Shown one piece after another: positions 28,842-37,738 of a DNA stretch of 40,232 bases (positions are counted from its first letter, which is position 1; every line of letters starts with the position of its first letter). The notes below the pieces were generated by a model. That model was given only the letters and a program-made list of their open reading frames with translations. It was not told the DNA's origin and ran no database searches. The position numbers were made by a program, and so were the translations under genes. Origin of the DNA: Nitratifractor sp. (GTDB lineage Bacteria; Campylobacterota; Campylobacteria; Campylobacterales; Sulfurovaceae); assembly GCF_015487065.1 (NCBI RefSeq), contig NZ_WFQN01000108.1:1-40232 (forward strand). Direction: 5' to 3'.

Positions 28842-31449
28842 TAAAGTCAAGATCCAGGAGATTGCGGCCGAAGCCGGAATGTCCAACAGCGAGCTGCTGA
28901 ACAAAGCCAAAGAGCTTGGATTCGATGTCAAAGTTGCGGGGAGTTCCGTGACGCTGGACCAGGCGGCGATGCTGATGGACTATGCGATGACGGGACGCTG
29001 GCCTGCCGGCCTCCCGAAGCCGGGAGCGGAAAAGGCGTCATCGGCTGCAAAAGAGAATAAGACTGAAAAAGCGGCTCCCGAAGCCGAGGGTAAACAGGGT
29101 GTTGAAGAGACCGCAAGTGTCGAGGCAGCAGCCGAGACCCCGGCAGAGGAAGCACCCGCCGTTGAGGCCGCCGCACCGAAAAAGAGTGCGACGGTCCGCA
29201 AAGGGATCACTGCCACCGCCCGCAAGAGTGCCGAAACGGCCGAAGAGGAGGCGGAGACACCCCTGCGGCGTGCCCCCCTGCGCAAAAAAGGGATCACCAT
29301 CGTCAAGAAGGCGAAGCCGGCTCCGAGCCGGGAGAAAAAGATCTCCCTGACCGACGTTTCCCCGAGCGCCTCTTCCAAAAAGAAGAAAAAGAAGACCCCT
29401 GCCGAGGCCAAATCCACCGGCGAAAAGCTGGAGATCCTGGGCGAGCGGGATCTGGGAGGCTCCGTCGAACTCTTCGAAGAGCAGGAGGTCGTGCTGCTCG
29501 ATTTCTCCGACAAGACCATCTTTGAAGAGCAACAGCGCCAGGAGGAGCGGCGCCGTGCCGAAGCCAAGCGGCGGGCCGCTCAGGGAATCGGCGGGATGCC
29601 CCAGCGCAACTTCCCCAACCGTCCCGGCGGACGCAATATCCGCCGCGGTGGACGCCGTAGAAAATATACCAAACAAGAGAATACAGAAAAGGTCAGCGTG
29701 GTAAGAATCCCCGAAGATGTCCGTGTCTATGAGTTCGCCGAGAAGGTCGGCAAGAGTGTCGGCGAAGTGGTCAAGGTCCTCTTCGCCCTGGGAACCATGG
29801 TGACCAAAAACGACTTTCTCGACAAGGATGCCATCGAGATCCTGGCCGAAGAGTTCGACGTCCAGGTCGAGACCATCAACCCCCTCGACGAGCTGGATTA
29901 TGTCGCGGCCTACGATGCCGAGCCCAATACCGTCGAAGAGCCCCGCCCTCCGGTCATCACCGTCATGGGACACGTCGACCACGGAAAGACCTCCCTGCTG
30001 GACTATATCCGCTCCACCAAAGTGGCCGCCAAAGAGGCGGGAGGGATCACCCAGCACGTGGGGGCCTATCAGGTGGAAAAAGACGGGCACAAGATCACCT
30101 TCATTGACACTCCGGGTCACGCCGCCTTTACCGAAATGCGGGCCAGAGGAGCCCAGGCGACCGATATCGCCGTTATTGTCGTCGCGGCCGATGACGGGGT
30201 GATGCCCCAGACCAAAGAGTCCATCGCCCATGCCCAGGCGGCCGGAGTTCCCATCATCATCGCCATCACCAAGATCGACAAACCCACCGCCAATATCGAC
30301 AACGTCAAGTCCCAGCTGGCGGAGAACGGTATCCTCCCCGTGGATTGGGGCGGAGAGTACGAGACTGTCGCCGTCTCCTCCCACACCGGTGAGGGGATTG
30401 ACGAACTGCTGGAGACCATCGTGCTCCAGTCCGAAATGATGGAACTTACCGCCGATCCCACCCGCCGGGCCAAAGCGATCGTCATCGAGAGCTCGGTGGA
30501 GAAGGGCTTCGGCCCCGTGGCCAACGTCATCGTCAAGAACGGTACCCTCCACGTGGGGGACAACGTTATTGTCGGGACCACCTACGGCCGGGTACGGACC
30601 CTGATCCTCGACGACGGCAGCCGGGCCAAAGAGATAGGACCCAGCACTCCCGCCGCCGTGGTGGGACTCCATGACGTGCCCCAGGCCGGAGAGGTGCTGG
30701 TGGGCATGGAGAGCGAGAAGGAGGCCAAGGAGCTGGCGGACAAACGCAAAGAGTACGCCCGGGCCAAAGAGCTCTCCAAGAGTACCAAGGTCTCCATCGA
30801 CGAACTGGGAAGCCTCATTGCCGAAGGGAAGATCAAGAAGCTTCCCCTGGTGGTCAAAGCCGATGTCCAGGGATCCCTGGAGGCGATCAAGTCGGCCCTG
30901 GCGGATCTGAAGAACGAAGAGGTCAAAGTCGATGTGATCCACGGCGGGGTCGGCGGGATCACTGAGAGCGACGTGCTCCTGGCCGATGCCAGTGAAAACG
31001 CGCTGATTCTGGGCTTCAATGTCCGCCCCACCGGTGCGGTCAAGAAGAAGGCCGAGGACCTGGGGATCGAGGTCAAGACCTACTCCATCATCTACGACCT
31101 GATCGACGATGTCAAAGCGCTGCTGGGCGGCCTGATGAGTCCCGTGGTCACCGAAGAGGTCACCGGTCAGGCGGAGGTACGGGAGACCTTCAGCGTGGCC
31201 AAGGTCGGGACCATCGCCGGATGTATGGTCACCGACGGTGTCATCGAGCGCAACGCCGGCGCCCGGCTCATCCGCGACGGTGTGGTGGTCTATACCAGCC
31301 GCATCAGCTCTCTCAAGCGTTTCACCGAAGATGCCAAAGAGGTCCGGGCCGGTTTCGAGTGCGGAATCATGCTGGAGAACTTCAACGATATCAAAGTGGG
31401 TGACGTCATCGAGACCTTCAAAGAGGTGGAGGAGCAGGCGACGCTATGA
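28834..31449 (+). CDS. infB: Translation initiation factor IF-2
   Basis: 871 aa; GHVDHGKTSLLDYIR, DTPGHAAFTEMRARGAQ, low-complexity N-terminal linker. Confidence 0.98.
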   Translation: MGDKVKIQEIAAEAGMSNSELLNKAKELGFDVKVAGSSVTLDQAAMLMDYAMTGRWPAGLPKPGAEKASSAAKENKTEKAAPEAEGKQGVEETASVEAAAETPAEEAPAVEAAAPKKSATVRKGITATARKSAETAEEEAETPLRRAPLRKKGITIVKKAKPAPSREKKISLTDVSPSASSKKKKKKTPAEAKSTGEKLEILGERDLGGSVELFEEQEVVLLDFSDKTIFEEQQRQEERRRAEAKRRAAQGIGGMPQRNFPNRPGGRNIRRGGRRRKYTKQENTEKVSVVRIPEDVRVYEFAEKVGKSVGEVVKVLFALGTMVTKNDFLDKDAIEILAEEFDVQVETINPLDELDYVAAYDAEPNTVEEPRPPVITVMGHVDHGKTSLLDYIRSTKVAAKEAGGITQHVGAYQVEKDGHKITFIDTPGHAAFTEMRARGAQATDIAVIVVAADDGVMPQTKESIAHAQAAGVPIIIAITKIDKPTANIDNVKSQLAENGILPVDWGGEYETVAVSSHTGEGIDELLETIVLQSEMMELTADPTRRAKAIVIESSVEKGFGPVANVIVKNGTLHVGDNVIVGTTYGRVRTLILDDGSRAKEIGPSTPAAVVGLHDVPQAGEVLVGMESEKEAKELADKRKEYARAKELSKSTKVSIDELGSLIAEGKIKKLPLVVKADVQGSLEAIKSALADLKNEEVKVDVIHGGVGGITESDVLLADASENALILGFNVRPTGAVKKKAEDLGIEVKTYSIIYDLIDDVKALLGGLMSPVVTEEVTGQAEVRETFSVAKVGTIAGCMVTDGVIERNAGARLIRDGVVVYTSRISSLKRFTEDAKEVRAGFECGIMLENFNDIKVGDVIETFKEVEEQATL

Positions 31450-31811
31450 ACCAGGCAGAGATCAAGCGCAAACGGACCGAATCGGTTCTGCGCGAGTTGA
31501 TCCCCGAAGCCCTGGGGACCCTGGACGACGAACGGATCAACGCTTTGAACGTCACGGAGGTGCTCTGTTCCCGGGGCCGCTACGATGCCAAAGTCTTCCT
31601 GGATCCTGCCGGAATCGAAGCGGAAGATCAGGAGGAGGTGCTGCGGCGCCTGCGGAAAGTCGCCGGCTATCTGAAGACCTACGTCAAAGAGGCGGAGGGG
31701 TGGTACAAAGCCCCCAACTTCACTTTCGAATTCGATGACGAGCTGGAGCGGATCAGCCGGATGGACGAGCTTTTCAAAAAGATCGAAAAGGAGATCGGCG
31801 ATGCCTCTTGA
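31446..31811 (+). CDS. rbfA: Ribosome-binding factor A
   Basis: 121 aa between infB and rimP; ATGA overlap with infB. Confidence 0.88.
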   Translation: MNQAEIKRKRTESVLRELIPEALGTLDDERINALNVTEVLCSRGRYDAKVFLDPAGIEAEDQEEVLRRLRKVAGYLKTYVKEAEGWYKAPNFTFEFDDELERISRMDELFKKIEKEIGDAS

Positions 31812-32241
31812 AGATCAGATCGCCAAGATTGTCGCCAGTCACGGCGCGGAGTTCTACGACACCGAAACGGTCAAAGAGAACGATCAGACCATCTTCCGGG
31901 TCTACATCACCAAAGAGGGCGGGGTGGACCTGGATACCTGTGCCGAGATCTCCAACGACCTCTCACCCCTGCTGGATGTCCACCCCCCCGTGAGCGGCAA
32001 CTACTTCCTGGAAGTGAGCTCCCCCGGAATTGAACGTACTCTCAAAAAACCGCGCCATTTCCAAAGTGCCGTCGGTGAGCGGGTCAAGCTCAAAATCGCC
32101 GGCGGAGAGAAGCTCAAAGGGATCCTCGAGTCTGCCGACGAGGAAGGGATTGTCCTGCGTAACAAAGAGGGAGAGCACCGCTTCGGCTATCCCCAGATCC
32201 TCAAAGCCCGCACCTATTTCGATTGGGCCAATCAGAAATAA
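31801..32241 (+). CDS. rimP: Ribosome maturation factor RimP
   Basis: MPLEDQIAKIVASHGAEFYDTE...YFLEVSSPGIERTLKKPRHF. Start 31801, downstream of the track ORF start. Confidence 0.92.
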   Translation: MPLEDQIAKIVASHGAEFYDTETVKENDQTIFRVYITKEGGVDLDTCAEISNDLSPLLDVHPPVSGNYFLEVSSPGIERTLKKPRHFQSAVGERVKLKIAGGEKLKGILESADEEGIVLRNKEGEHRFGYPQILKARTYFDWANQK

Positions 32242-32263
32242 TTTCAATTTTTCGGAGATTATA

Positions 32264-32440
32264 TCAGGCGGCTTTGTGCCGTAGAATTTTTGAGCTCGTT
32301 CTCGGGTTTTTACAGGTAGTATACGCCGCCTCTTTCCCACGGATATCCATACCGAGAGCGGAGAGACGTATCACGATCTGATAGAAGATGACTCCGATAA
32401 CGATCATAGTGTAGATGAAGATCTTTTCAAGTAGTTTCAT
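32264..32440 (-). CDS. Small single-TM protein (58 aa), unannotated in the ORF track
   Basis: MKLLEKIFIYTMIVIGVIFYQIVIRLSALGMDIRGKEAAYTTCKNPRTSSKILRHKAA, preceded by AAGGAAAG RBS-like sequence. Confidence 0.5.
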   Translation of the reverse strand: MKLLEKIFIYTMIVIGVIFYQIVIRLSALGMDIRGKEAAYTTCKNPRTSSKILRHKAA

Positions 32441-32589
32441 TTGCTTTCCTTTCTATTTGGTGGAATAGAATTGTCGCAAAAGAGACTTACTTAGTTATTA
32501 CCGTAGAGTTGTTTGAACCCAAATTTCGGCTTGAAGATTAGTCGAATTTTCTTTTGGTAAAATTTATTTTCCGTGAAGGAGTAACGCTC

Positions 32590-32595
32590 TATAAT
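32590..32595 (+). promoter_or_regulatory. Candidate -10 box (TATAAT) upstream of the multiheme cytochrome
   Basis: CGCTCTATAATTAATTATAATC, 36 nt upstream of ATG 32632. Confidence 0.4.
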
Positions 32596-32631
32596 TAATT
32601 ATAATCTGTTCACAGAAAGGATAGAGAGTAG

Positions 32632-33831
32632 ATGAGATTATTTATATTGTTTTGGCTGCTAGGCTCGCTCTCTGCGCTTTTCGGTGTCGAAACGGCACCG
32701 ACACTCGATAGCAAATATCACGACTCGTCGAAATGTAAAGCGTGTCATGGCCATATCGTCAAACCCTGGAGCCACTCCTATCATGCACGGTCCCATTATA
32801 AAAAAGATGAGTATTTCCGGAAAACGATAGATTATGTGGCAAAAAAGACTTTTCAGCCGGTCAATGCCATCAAAGTCTACTGTGCGGCCTGTCACAATCC
32901 GCGTATTTCGGTGACCTCCACCGATATGAGCTATGAGATCAAGGTTTTGATGGGTGAAGATAAAAACAGCGCAGTAAACAAAGCGGTTAATGACAGTGCG
33001 ATTTCTGAGGGAATCAACTGCCTCGTTTGCCATAATATCAACAAAATCAAAGAGCATCTTCCCCCTTCGAAACGTGGGGTTCATCGTATCCGATGGAATC
33101 CGGTGGGGACGATGAGCGGTCCCTTCAAAGATGCGGATTCTCCCTATCACAAGACCCAGTATCGGGAGTTTTTCGATACAAATTCCAAGCAGCTCTGCTT
33201 TGTCTGTCATGCCAATGAACGTTCTATTTACAATGTCGAGTTCACCAATACACAAAAAGAGTATGTTAAAACAGATAAACAGTGTATTGAATGTCATATG
33301 GGTCCCAAAAAAGAGGGTTTCGCCTCCTCCCTGCCTATCGATCACGGTAAACCGAGGAAACGTATGGTAAGGGAACACAGTTTTATGGGAGGGCATTTCA
33401 AGCAGCTATGGAAAGGGGCCTTGGGGCTGAAGGCAAAAAGGGAAGGCAAGGATCTTTCCGTGACGATTCTTAATCCCAATCCCCACAATATTCCCACCGG
33501 ATTCGGAGCCAGGGAGCTGATCGTAGAAGTAACCTATCGTGATGCATCCCAAAAGGTGCTTGCGACTAAAAGTGTTTCGATTACACCGCACTATAGGGAT
33601 CGTGACGGCAAAGCCACCCTCCCTCATCTGGCGACGAAGATCATCGACAATCCCTCCATTCCCGCCCAAGGAGAGAAGACACTGACCTTTCCTCTTGTCA
33701 AAGGAAGCAAGCAAATCACGATCGAAATCTATTATCGATTGGTCAATGATGAGGTACGCGGGCTACTGCATCTCAAGGAAGCCCAGTGGAGCGAAAAGAA
33801 GTTTGTCAATCGAACGACACTGGAGCTCTGA
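32632..33831 (+). CDS. Secreted pentaheme c-type cytochrome
   Basis: Signal peptide MRLFILFWLLGSLSALFGVE; five CXXCH motifs: CKACH, CAACH, CLVCH, CFVCH, CIECH; C-terminal part without heme motifs. Confidence 0.88.
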   Translation: MRLFILFWLLGSLSALFGVETAPTLDSKYHDSSKCKACHGHIVKPWSHSYHARSHYKKDEYFRKTIDYVAKKTFQPVNAIKVYCAACHNPRISVTSTDMSYEIKVLMGEDKNSAVNKAVNDSAISEGINCLVCHNINKIKEHLPPSKRGVHRIRWNPVGTMSGPFKDADSPYHKTQYREFFDTNSKQLCFVCHANERSIYNVEFTNTQKEYVKTDKQCIECHMGPKKEGFASSLPIDHGKPRKRMVREHSFMGGHFKQLWKGALGLKAKREGKDLSVTILNPNPHNIPTGFGARELIVEVTYRDASQKVLATKSVSITPHYRDRDGKATLPHLATKIIDNPSIPAQGEKTLTFPLVKGSKQITIEIYYRLVNDEVRGLLHLKEAQWSEKKFVNRTTLEL

Positions 33832-33868
33832 GGGGGTGCCCGCAGCGACCTTCCGAAGCTATCGTTTG

Positions 33869-34576
33869 CTATCCCCCGAGATAGGCGGCACGTACCCTTT
33901 CATCTTTTTCAAGTTGAACGGAGAGGCCTTCGCGGACGATACGGCCGTTTTCTAAGAGATAGGCTCTGTCGGTCTGCCGGAGGGCCAGATGAGCGTTTTG
34001 TTCTACGAGGAAGATGGTGGTTCCGCTCTCTCTCAGTTTTTTGAGAGTTTCGAAGATCTCCTCGACGATCACAGGTGCCAGGCCCATACTCGGCTCATCA
34101 AGAAGCAATAGATTTGGTCGGCTCATCAGTGCCCGTCCTACGGCGACCATCTGTTGTTGACCTCCGCTGAGAGTACCGGCGTAGGCTTTGCGTTTCTCCT
34201 TCAGGATGGGGAAGCGTCGATAGATCTCTTTCAGATCGTGAAGGATCTCTTTTTGATCCTGTCTGGTATATGCGCCGAGAAGCAGGTTGTCCTCGACAGT
34301 GAGCGTGGCAAAAAGCCCTCGCCCCTCGGGCACTTGAGCGATCCCCTCTTTGACCCGTCGGTCGGAGGGAAGGCGGGTGATTTCACGGCTGAAATAGTCG
34401 ATCCGACCTCTGTGTGGAACAATCAGACCGCTCAGAGTACGCAGCAGCGTCGTCTTTCCCGCTCCGTTGGCTCCGATCAATGCAACGATCTCTCCCTCTT
34501 TGATTTGCAACGAAATCTCATGCAGTGCTTCGATCTTGCCGTAATTGACGGAGAGATTTTCCACAATTAAAATCAT
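33869..34576 (-). CDS. livF: Branched-chain amino acid-type ABC transporter ATP-binding protein LivF
   Basis: MILIVENLSVNYGKIEALHEISL, GANGAGKTTLL, LSGGQQQMVAVGRALMSRP; ATGA overlap with livG. Confidence 0.93.
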   Translation of the reverse strand: MILIVENLSVNYGKIEALHEISLQIKEGEIVALIGANGAGKTTLLRTLSGLIVPHRGRIDYFSREITRLPSDRRVKEGIAQVPEGRGLFATLTVEDNLLLGAYTRQDQKEILHDLKEIYRRFPILKEKRKAYAGTLSGGQQQMVAVGRALMSRPNLLLLDEPSMGLAPVIVEEIFETLKKLRESGTTIFLVEQNAHLALRQTDRAYLLENGRIVREGLSVQLEKDERVRAAYLGG

Positions 34577-35328
34577 CGATTCCCTCCCAGATAGGCTTCG
34601 ATCACCTCCGGATCGTTCCGGATCTCCTCCGGGGGCCCTTCGGCCAGTTTTTTTCCGAAGTGCATAACGGTGATACGATCCGAGAGCTCCATGACCATGC
34701 GCATATCGTGCTCGATGAGGATCACCGTCACTTCGTCGGTGACGATGGTGCGGATCAGCTCGGCCACTTCGGCGGTCTCTTTGGGGTTGAGCCCTGCGAC
34801 AGGTTCGTCCAGCAGGAGCAGTTCCGGGCCTGTGGCCAGTGCCCGGACGATCTCCAGCTTTTTCAGGATGCCGTAGGAGAGATTGTGTGCCTTCTGATGG
34901 GCATAGTCTCGAATATCGATAAGCTCCAGAAGGTGCATTGCTCTTTCGGTGTAGCGCCGTTCCTCCTCCAAGAGCTTTCGCGAACGCAGCAGGGTGGGCC
35001 ACAGCCCCTTGCTCAGATAGCGGTCGAAGCCGAGCATCACATTCTCCAGTACCGTCATACCGCCGCAGATCTCCAGATTCTGGAAAGTGCGGCAGATCCC
35101 CCGATAGACCAGTTGATCGGTGGGGGTGTCGGTGATGTCCGCTCCGTCGAGCCAGACGCTCCCCCCGTCGCTGCGGTAGACACCGCTGATGGTGTTGATC
35201 AGTGTGGTCTTACCCGCTCCGTTGGGACCGATGACGGCATGGATATGCCCTTTGGCCACCCGGAAGCTGATGTCGTCCACCGCCGTCAGGCCTCCGAAGC
35301 GTTTGGTGAGGTTGCGGATCTCAAGCAC
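34573..35328 (-). CDS. livG: Branched-chain amino acid-type ABC transporter ATP-binding protein LivG
   Basis: GPNGAGKTTLINTISGVYRSDGG, LLLDEPVAGLNPKETAE; GTG start with AAAGGGG SD. Confidence 0.93.
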   Translation of the reverse strand: MLEIRNLTKRFGGLTAVDDISFRVAKGHIHAVIGPNGAGKTTLINTISGVYRSDGGSVWLDGADITDTPTDQLVYRGICRTFQNLEICGGMTVLENVMLGFDRYLSKGLWPTLLRSRKLLEEERRYTERAMHLLELIDIRDYAHQKAHNLSYGILKKLEIVRALATGPELLLLDEPVAGLNPKETAEVAELIRTIVTDEVTVILIEHDMRMVMELSDRITVMHFGKKLAEGPPEEIRNDPEVIEAYLGGNR

Positions 35329-35353
35329 GGATTCCCCTTTGGGGGAAATGAAG

Positions 35354-35620
35354 AGTGAAAAGTGAGGAGTGAGGAACTGAAAACTTCGCTTTCGAGTGGT
35401 GAATGATGAATGGTGAATGGTGAATGGTTTCGGTAGGCGTTGCTTTGCAACACATCCTGTTTAATGGAGGCGGGACTTCAGTCCCGCATGCAGGGCCAAA
35501 GCCCTGCCCCCAATGACCAATGACCAATGACCAATGACTCTTTTCTTGCAACTTGCGACTTGCGACTTGCGACTGTACCGAAGGCGCTCCCAATACACCA
35601 ATACACCAATAACCAATAAC
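35354..35620. repeat. Composite REP/heptamer element, copy 1, in the livM-livG gap
   Basis: AGTGAGG-type heptamers, GGTGAAT array (35398-35425), GTAG hairpin (35433-35453), GGAG hairpin (35466-35487), second hairpin (35490-35507), CCAATGA array (35510-35537), CGACTTG array (35549-35576), CAATACAC octamers (35591-35620). Confidence 0.93.
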
Positions 35621-35625
35621 AAGCA

Positions 35626-36570
35626 CTATCTCTTCCTCCCCATCCCATCAAAAAGCGAAACGATCCCCTTCGGCATGAAGATCATCACCCCGATGATGAT
35701 GGCACCGTAGATCAGGGTCTGATAATCCTCGAAGGTGGTGAGCAGCTGGGGGAGCAGCGTCAGGATCACCGCACCGATGACGGCACCGTAGAGACGCCCC
35801 ATACCGCCCAGAACCACCATGACCACCAGTTCGATGGAGCGGTTGAACCCCGCCTCCTGGGGGGAGATGAACCCTGAGAAAAAGGCGTAGAGACTGCCTG
35901 CCAGGGCGGCGACGACCACAGAGAGGACGAAGACCAGGCTTTTGTAACGGGCCACGTTGACCCCAACGCTGGCCGGAGCGCGTTCCGAGTCATGGAGACT
36001 GCGCAGGATCCGTCCCAGGGGCGATTCGATGAGGTTCTGGGCCAGCCACAGCAGGAGCAGCAGATGCAGGGCCGCCAGGAGATACCACTCCCAGCTCTCG
36101 GTGAAGGTGTGGCCGAAAAGGGAAAAGCTCTCCACACTCATCCCGTCGGTTCCGCCGGTGAGCTCCTCTTCGTTGTTGAGAATGATGGAGACGATGATCC
36201 CCACCCCCAAGGTTGCCATGGCCAGATAGTGGCCCCGCAGTCGGAGGATCGGACGGGCGAGCCCATAGGCCAGGAACGCCATGATCCCCAGACTGACGGC
36301 GATGGAAAAAAGCGGCGCCAGGCCGTAGCGTCCCGTCAGGATGGCGGCGATATAGCCGCCCAGCCCGGCGAAGGCCCCGTGGGCCAGGCTGATCTGTCCC
36401 GCATAGCCCATCAGGAGATTGAGCCCCACGGCAATCATAGCGTTGAAGAGGGCGAGAATGGCGATCTCGTAATAGAAATCGTTGCTCAGCATCCACGGTA
36501 CGAGGGTCAGGATCAGGGCGGTCACTCCCAGGGCGGGGCGAAGGTTCCAGCGTCTGCAGAAAGCTCTCAT
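35626..36570 (-). CDS. livM: Branched-chain amino acid-type ABC transporter permease LivM
   Basis: 314 aa; LNLLMGYAGQISLAHGAFAGLGGYIAAILTGRYG. Confidence 0.92.
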   Translation of the reverse strand: MRAFCRRWNLRPALGVTALILTLVPWMLSNDFYYEIAILALFNAMIAVGLNLLMGYAGQISLAHGAFAGLGGYIAAILTGRYGLAPLFSIAVSLGIMAFLAYGLARPILRLRGHYLAMATLGVGIIVSIILNNEEELTGGTDGMSVESFSLFGHTFTESWEWYLLAALHLLLLLWLAQNLIESPLGRILRSLHDSERAPASVGVNVARYKSLVFVLSVVVAALAGSLYAFFSGFISPQEAGFNRSIELVVMVVLGGMGRLYGAVIGAVILTLLPQLLTTFEDYQTLIYGAIIIGVMIFMPKGIVSLFDGMGRKR

Positions 36571-37436
36571 ACCCGCTGGACCCCCCGATGGCCAAAGAGC
36601 CCGCCGGGCCGGAAGAAGAGGATCAGGAGCATGATGATGAAGGCGACGGCGTCTTTGTACTCCGAAGAGAGATAGCCCGCTACCAGCGCCTCCATGATGC
36701 CCAGGATCAATCCCCCCGCGACGGCACCGAAAGGGTTGGAAAGCCCACCGGTGATTGCCGCGGCGAAGCCCTTGAGTCCCAGCATGATTCCCACTTCGTA
36801 GTTGGTGGAGGTGATGGGGGTCAGGAGGATTCCGCCGATCGAGGCGATGGCGGCGGCCAGGGAGAAACTGAGGATCCAGATCTTTTTGAGGCTGATGCCC
36901 ATGAGCCGGGCGGCATCGGGATCGAGGGAGACGGCGATCATCGCCTTGCCGGTGCGGGTCCGGCGAAAGAAGAACCAGAGCCCCGCTACGATGAGTACCG
37001 AAGCGGTCATTACCAGCAGTGCCTGATAGCTGAGTGTTGCCCCCAGGATCGTCAGGTGTCCTTCACCCAGCATGGGAGGCAGGGTATGAAGCTCCTTGTC
37101 GAAGACCACCTCCGCCGCTCCACGTAAAAAGATGGCGTAGCCCAGGGTGAGGATGATCAGAGATTCCTGAGAGCTCTCTTTGGAGAGATCGGTCAGTTTC
37201 CAGAGCAGTACCCCCAGCAGTGCCGTCAGCCCGATCGCCAGGAGATAGGCGGGCAGATAGGGAACTCCGCCTGCCAGCAGAAAGACCATGATCATCCCCC
37301 CGGCCATGACGAACTCCCCCTGGGCGAAGTTGATGATCCCGCTGGCGTTGTAGATGACGGTAAAGCCCATCCCCACCAGGGCATAGACGAAACCGACAGT
37401 CAGACCGGTGAGGAGAAAGGCGAAAAGCTCTGTCAT
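36567..37436 (-). CDS. livH: Branched-chain amino acid-type ABC transporter permease LivH
   Basis: MTELFAFLLTGLTVGFVYALVGMGFTVIYNASGIINFAQGEFVMAGG. Start 37436; the track's upstream extension is repeat sequence. Confidence 0.92.
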   Translation of the reverse strand: MTELFAFLLTGLTVGFVYALVGMGFTVIYNASGIINFAQGEFVMAGGMIMVFLLAGGVPYLPAYLLAIGLTALLGVLLWKLTDLSKESSQESLIILTLGYAIFLRGAAEVVFDKELHTLPPMLGEGHLTILGATLSYQALLVMTASVLIVAGLWFFFRRTRTGKAMIAVSLDPDAARLMGISLKKIWILSFSLAAAIASIGGILLTPITSTNYEVGIMLGLKGFAAAITGGLSNPFGAVAGGLILGIMEALVAGYLSSEYKDAVAFIIMLLILFFRPGGLFGHRGVQRV

Positions 37437-37462
37437 TTTTCGCTCCAGATGGCGAAAAATGA

Positions 37463-37728
37463 GTGAGGAGTGAGGAGTGAGGAGTGAGGAACCGAAAGCT
37501 TTGCTTTCGAGTGGTGAATGATGAGTGGTGAATGGTGAATGGTTTCGGTAGGCGTTGCTTTGCAACGCATCCTGTTTAATGGAGGCGGGACTTCAGTCCC
37601 GTATGCAGGGCCAAAGCCCTGCCTCCAATGACCAATGACTAATGAGCAATGGCTCTTTTCTTGCGACTTGCGACTTGCGACTTGCAACTGCGCCCCCAAT
37701 ACACCAATACACCAGTACACCAATAACA
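37463..37728. repeat. Composite REP/heptamer element, copy 2, in the livK-livH gap
   Basis: GTGAGGA x4 (37463-37490), hairpin CGAAAGC-TTT-GCTTTCG (37493-37509), GGTGAAT x4 (37513-37540), GTAG + GCGTTGC-TTT-GCAACGC (37548-37568), GGAG hairpin (37581-37602), hairpin + CTCC (37605-37626), CCAATGA-type x4 (37625-37652), CGACTTG-type array, CAATACAC octamers. Confidence 0.93.
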
Positions 37729-37738
37729 TATCTCTTAT

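Noticed and set aside
29038-30942. 634-aa minus-strand ORF opposite infB
   Set aside because: Shadow ORF; the plus strand encodes IF-2 with intact motifs.
35354-35620. CRISPR array interpretation of the repeat clusters
   Set aside because: Units are 7-8 bp and directly adjacent, with no unique spacers of about 30 nt and no cas genes in the window.
35321-35626. Paralogous minus-strand ORFs 35321-35626 (101 aa) and 37433-37729 (98 aa) with similar sequences (VIGYWCIGVLG...SLVIGHW...)
   Set aside because: They are translations of the composite repeat elements (heptamers and hairpins). Differences between copies include amino acid changes and there is no SD or domain; similarity is explained by the DNA repeat.
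37437-37565. N-terminal extension of livH in the track (MQSNAYRNHSPFTTHHSPLESK...)
   Set aside because: Encoded by the repeat element; MTELFAFLLTGL at 37436 has its own SD (GGAG) and matches the family start.
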